Below are positions 5,348 to 6,729 of a stretch of DNA of 6,729 nt, piece by piece; positions within the stretch are counted from its first letter, which is position 1; every line of letters starts with the position of its first letter. The notes under the pieces are model-generated. The model saw nothing but the letters and a program-made list of their open reading frames with translations. It was not told the DNA's origin and did not search any database. A program made the translations under genes and the position numbers. Source of the stretch: an uncultured Oscillospiraceae bacterium (GTDB lineage Bacteria; Bacillota; Clostridia; Oscillospirales; Oscillospiraceae); NCBI GenBank assembly GCA_934668285.1, contig CAKUNB010000086.1:1-6729 (forward strand). Reading direction: 5' to 3'.

Positions 5348-6493
5348 TTGAAGAAGATCGGCGTAATTTGCGAGTATAACCCCTTCCACAACGGGCACGC
5401 GAAGCAGCTTGCCGCGTTACGTGAGCAGGGGACGGTCGTCTGTTTGATGAGTGGGAATTACGTCCAGCGCGGGGAGCCTGCGGTGCTGGACAAGCTGACG
5501 CGCGCGCGGGCGGCGGTGCTGTGCGGCGCGGACGTTGTGCTGGAGCTGCCGCTGACGTATGCGATTCGCTCGGCAGAGGGCTTTGCCGATGGTGCGGTCG
5601 ATCTTTTTATGAAGCTCGGGTGCGTGGAGACGCTCGCGTTCGGGTGCGAGGAGGTTGACCATAATAAAATTATGTCAACCGCGAGAGCGCTGCTGACTCC
5701 GGAATTTCCGGGGTTCTTAAAGGTGGAGCTGGCGCTTGGCAAGAGCTTCCCCGCGGCACGTCAGCGGGCCTTGGAACGACTCGGTGCGGACGCTGCGCTG
5801 CTTTCTGCGCCGAATAATATTCTGGCCGTCGAGTACTGCAAGGCGATCATAAAACGCGGCGAAACAATTGAACCGCTGATGCTGCAGCGGGAGGGGAGCT
5901 ATCACCTGAGCGATGATCCGGAAAACCCGTCGGCCTCGTTCCTGCGCGGGCGGGAGGACTGGATGGGCTTTGTGCCGGAGGCGGCGCTGGCGGTCTTCCG
6001 CGACGCGCCGCGCTATTGCCTTGCGGCAGGGGAGCGGGCGTGGCTGGCGCGGCTGCGGGCGATGACGGACGAGGAATTTGCCGCGCTGCCCTACGGCGGT
6101 GAGGGCTTGTGGCGCAAGGTCGCTGCCGCCTGCCGTGCGGAGCGGACGCTGGAGGATATTCTGGCGGCGGCAAAGTCCAAGCGCTATACGCGGACGCGGC
6201 TGATGCGGCTGCTGCTGTGCGCTTATCTGGGCGTTACGGAGGAGCGGCTGAATGACGAAGCGCCCTATGTCCGCGTGCTGGCCGTGAACGAGTGCGGGCA
6301 GAGCGCACTGCGGCAGATGAAAAAAGAGGGCATTTTGCCGCTCGTCAATGCAGGCGCCCTGCCGCCGGAGGCGGACTACTGGAAGCTGGAGCAGCGGGCA
6401 AGCGCGCTGTACGAGCTGTTCCGCTGCGGCGAAGCCGGGGCGGCGGATAGCGAGCGGCGGGCACGGATCGCTCGCATTACGCCGGGGGCTTGA
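5348..6493 (+). CDS. tmcAL: tRNA(Met) cytidine acetate ligase TmcAL
   Basis: A 381-residue protein of the former YlbM/DUF795 family. The family forms N4-acetylcytidine at wobble position 34 of elongator tRNA(Met) from acetate and ATP, through acetyl-AMP, in the cytoplasm. The hallmark ICEYNPFHNGH is at residues 7-17 (HxGH nucleotide-binding H14/H17). It is followed by MSGNYVQRGEPA (34-45), ELPLTYAIRSAE (66-77), FGCEE (98-102), APNNILAVEYCKA (154-166) and QREGSYH (180-186). The Gly, Asn and Arg residues in these last motifs match the family's ATP contacts as I remember them. It is a little shorter than the B. subtilis protein (about 415), mostly in the C-terminal half. TTG 5348 has GAGGGA 6 bases upstream, and the family N-terminus begins right there. 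It is divergent from ackA, whose product generates its acetate substrate. No clear terminator follows, only a 5-bp GCCGC-ACGCA-GCGGC hairpin at 6513-6527 without a U-run. Confidence 0.95.
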   Translation: MKKIGVICEYNPFHNGHAKQLAALREQGTVVCLMSGNYVQRGEPAVLDKLTRARAAVLCGADVVLELPLTYAIRSAEGFADGAVDLFMKLGCVETLAFGCEEVDHNKIMSTARALLTPEFPGFLKVELALGKSFPAARQRALERLGADAALLSAPNNILAVEYCKAIIKRGETIEPLMLQREGSYHLSDDPENPSASFLRGREDWMGFVPEAALAVFRDAPRYCLAAGERAWLARLRAMTDEEFAALPYGGEGLWRKVAAACRAERTLEDILAAAKSKRYTRTRLMRLLLCAYLGVTEERLNDEAPYVRVLAVNECGQSALRQMKKEGILPLVNAGALPPEADYWKLEQRASALYELFRCGEAGAADSERRARIARITPGA

Positions 6494-6578
6494 TCGCTTA
6501 TTTGTATCCGCCGCCGCACGCAGCGGCTATATATGGTGCTGATTCGAAAAAATCCTGCTGAAAAAATGAAAAAAACAC

Positions 6579-6607
6579 TTGCATTTCAATAAGATGTGTG
6601 GTACTAT
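6579..6607 (+). promoter_or_regulatory. Sigma-A promoter for rpmE
   Basis: TTGCAT (6579-6584) and TACTAT (6602-6607) are 17 bases apart, and TG at 6599-6600 gives a TGn extended -10. An A-rich tract just upstream (6561-6575) could act as an UP element. Transcription would start near 6614, about 60 bases before the rpmE start codon. Confidence 0.8.
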
Positions 6608-6612
6608 AGTCG

Positions 6613-6672
6613 GGCGTTGAAATAAAAGGGGGCAACATGCCCTTTTACGAAAAGAAGAAAGAGGTGAATGCA
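6613..6672 (+). ncRNA. Structured 5' leader of rpmE, candidate L31 ribosomal-protein leader
   Basis: The predicted leader holds one compact hairpin. GGGC (6630-6633) pairs with GCCC (6639-6642) around AACAT, and the stem extends by two G/U and two A/U pairs out to 6626 and 6646. It is followed by a purine-rich single strand leading into the GAGGTG ribosome site (6661-6666). Leaders of rpmE that bind L31 have been proposed in Firmicutes and other phyla; whether this is that family needs a covariance-model match. There is no U-tract, so control would act on translation initiation. Confidence 0.5.
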
Positions 6673-6729
6673 ATGAAGGAAGGAATCCATCCGAAGTACG
6701 AACAGACGACGATCAGATGCGCGTGCGGC
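6673..6729 (+). CDS. rpmE: Ribosomal protein L31, N-terminal fragment
   Basis: The first 19 codons read MKEGIHPKYEQTTIRCACG and then the window ends. This is the well-conserved opening of bacterial bL31, a small 50S subunit protein at the central protuberance that bridges to the 30S. C16 and C18 (CAC) are the first pair of zinc ligands, so this is the zinc-containing (C+) paralogue rather than the zinc-free form induced under zinc starvation; the remaining ligands lie beyond the edge. ATG 6673 has GAGGTG 6 bases upstream. An ATG at 6668 is out of frame. It has its own promoter, separate from tmcAL. Confidence 0.95.
   Translation, partial: MKEGIHPKYEQTTIRCACG

Noticed and set aside
6494..6578. 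Terminator for tmcAL
   Set aside because: The only hairpin (6513-6527) has a 5-bp stem and is followed by TATATATGG rather than a U-run; not convincing enough to list.

Overview
The window is GC-rich chromosomal DNA that looks like an anaerobic, acetate-forming Clostridia member, most likely Oscillospiraceae/Ruminococcaceae. The evidence is the gene set (thrC with an N-terminal zinc ribbon, pepT, ackA, tmcAL, rpmE), Firmicutes-type AGGAG ribosome binding sites, TTG starts, and an intergenic palindromic repeat of a kind I associate with gut Oscillospiraceae. The lineage is inference from style and gene content, not from a search.

Layout. 1-1878 (+) holds the 3' end of a probable PLP-dependent enzyme, a short two-helix membrane protein, and threonine synthase, ending at a strong terminator that also suits the opposite direction. 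1928-2458 is a small divergent pair: a 54-residue conserved-type protein on the minus strand and a compact XRE/Cro-type regulator on the plus strand. Two nested inverted repeats lie in the sequence between them and resemble an autoregulatory operator. 2459-2761 has no gene; it holds the regulator's terminator and then about 250 bases of tightly packed hairpins. 2762-5218 (-) is acetate kinase followed by peptidase T, separated by a GC hairpin. 5219-5347 is a divergent promoter region. 5348-6493 (+) is TmcAL, the acetate-dependent tRNA(Met) cytidine acetyltransferase-type ligase. 6494-6729 holds a promoter, a short structured leader and the first 19 codons of ribosomal protein L31.

How it fits together. 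AckA converts acetyl phosphate and ADP to acetate and ATP; TmcAL uses acetate and ATP to acetylate the wobble cytidine of elongator tRNA(Met). The two are transcribed divergently from one 129-base region, so fermentation end product and translation fidelity sit side by side. Peptidase T supplies amino acids from tripeptides, and the threonine synthase cluster covers amino-acid synthesis. Most of the window is housekeeping. I see no defence island, prophage, CRISPR array or unmistakably new system. The parts most worth a second look are the small-ORF/XRE pair with its operator-like repeats, the palindromic repeat element, and the L31 leader.
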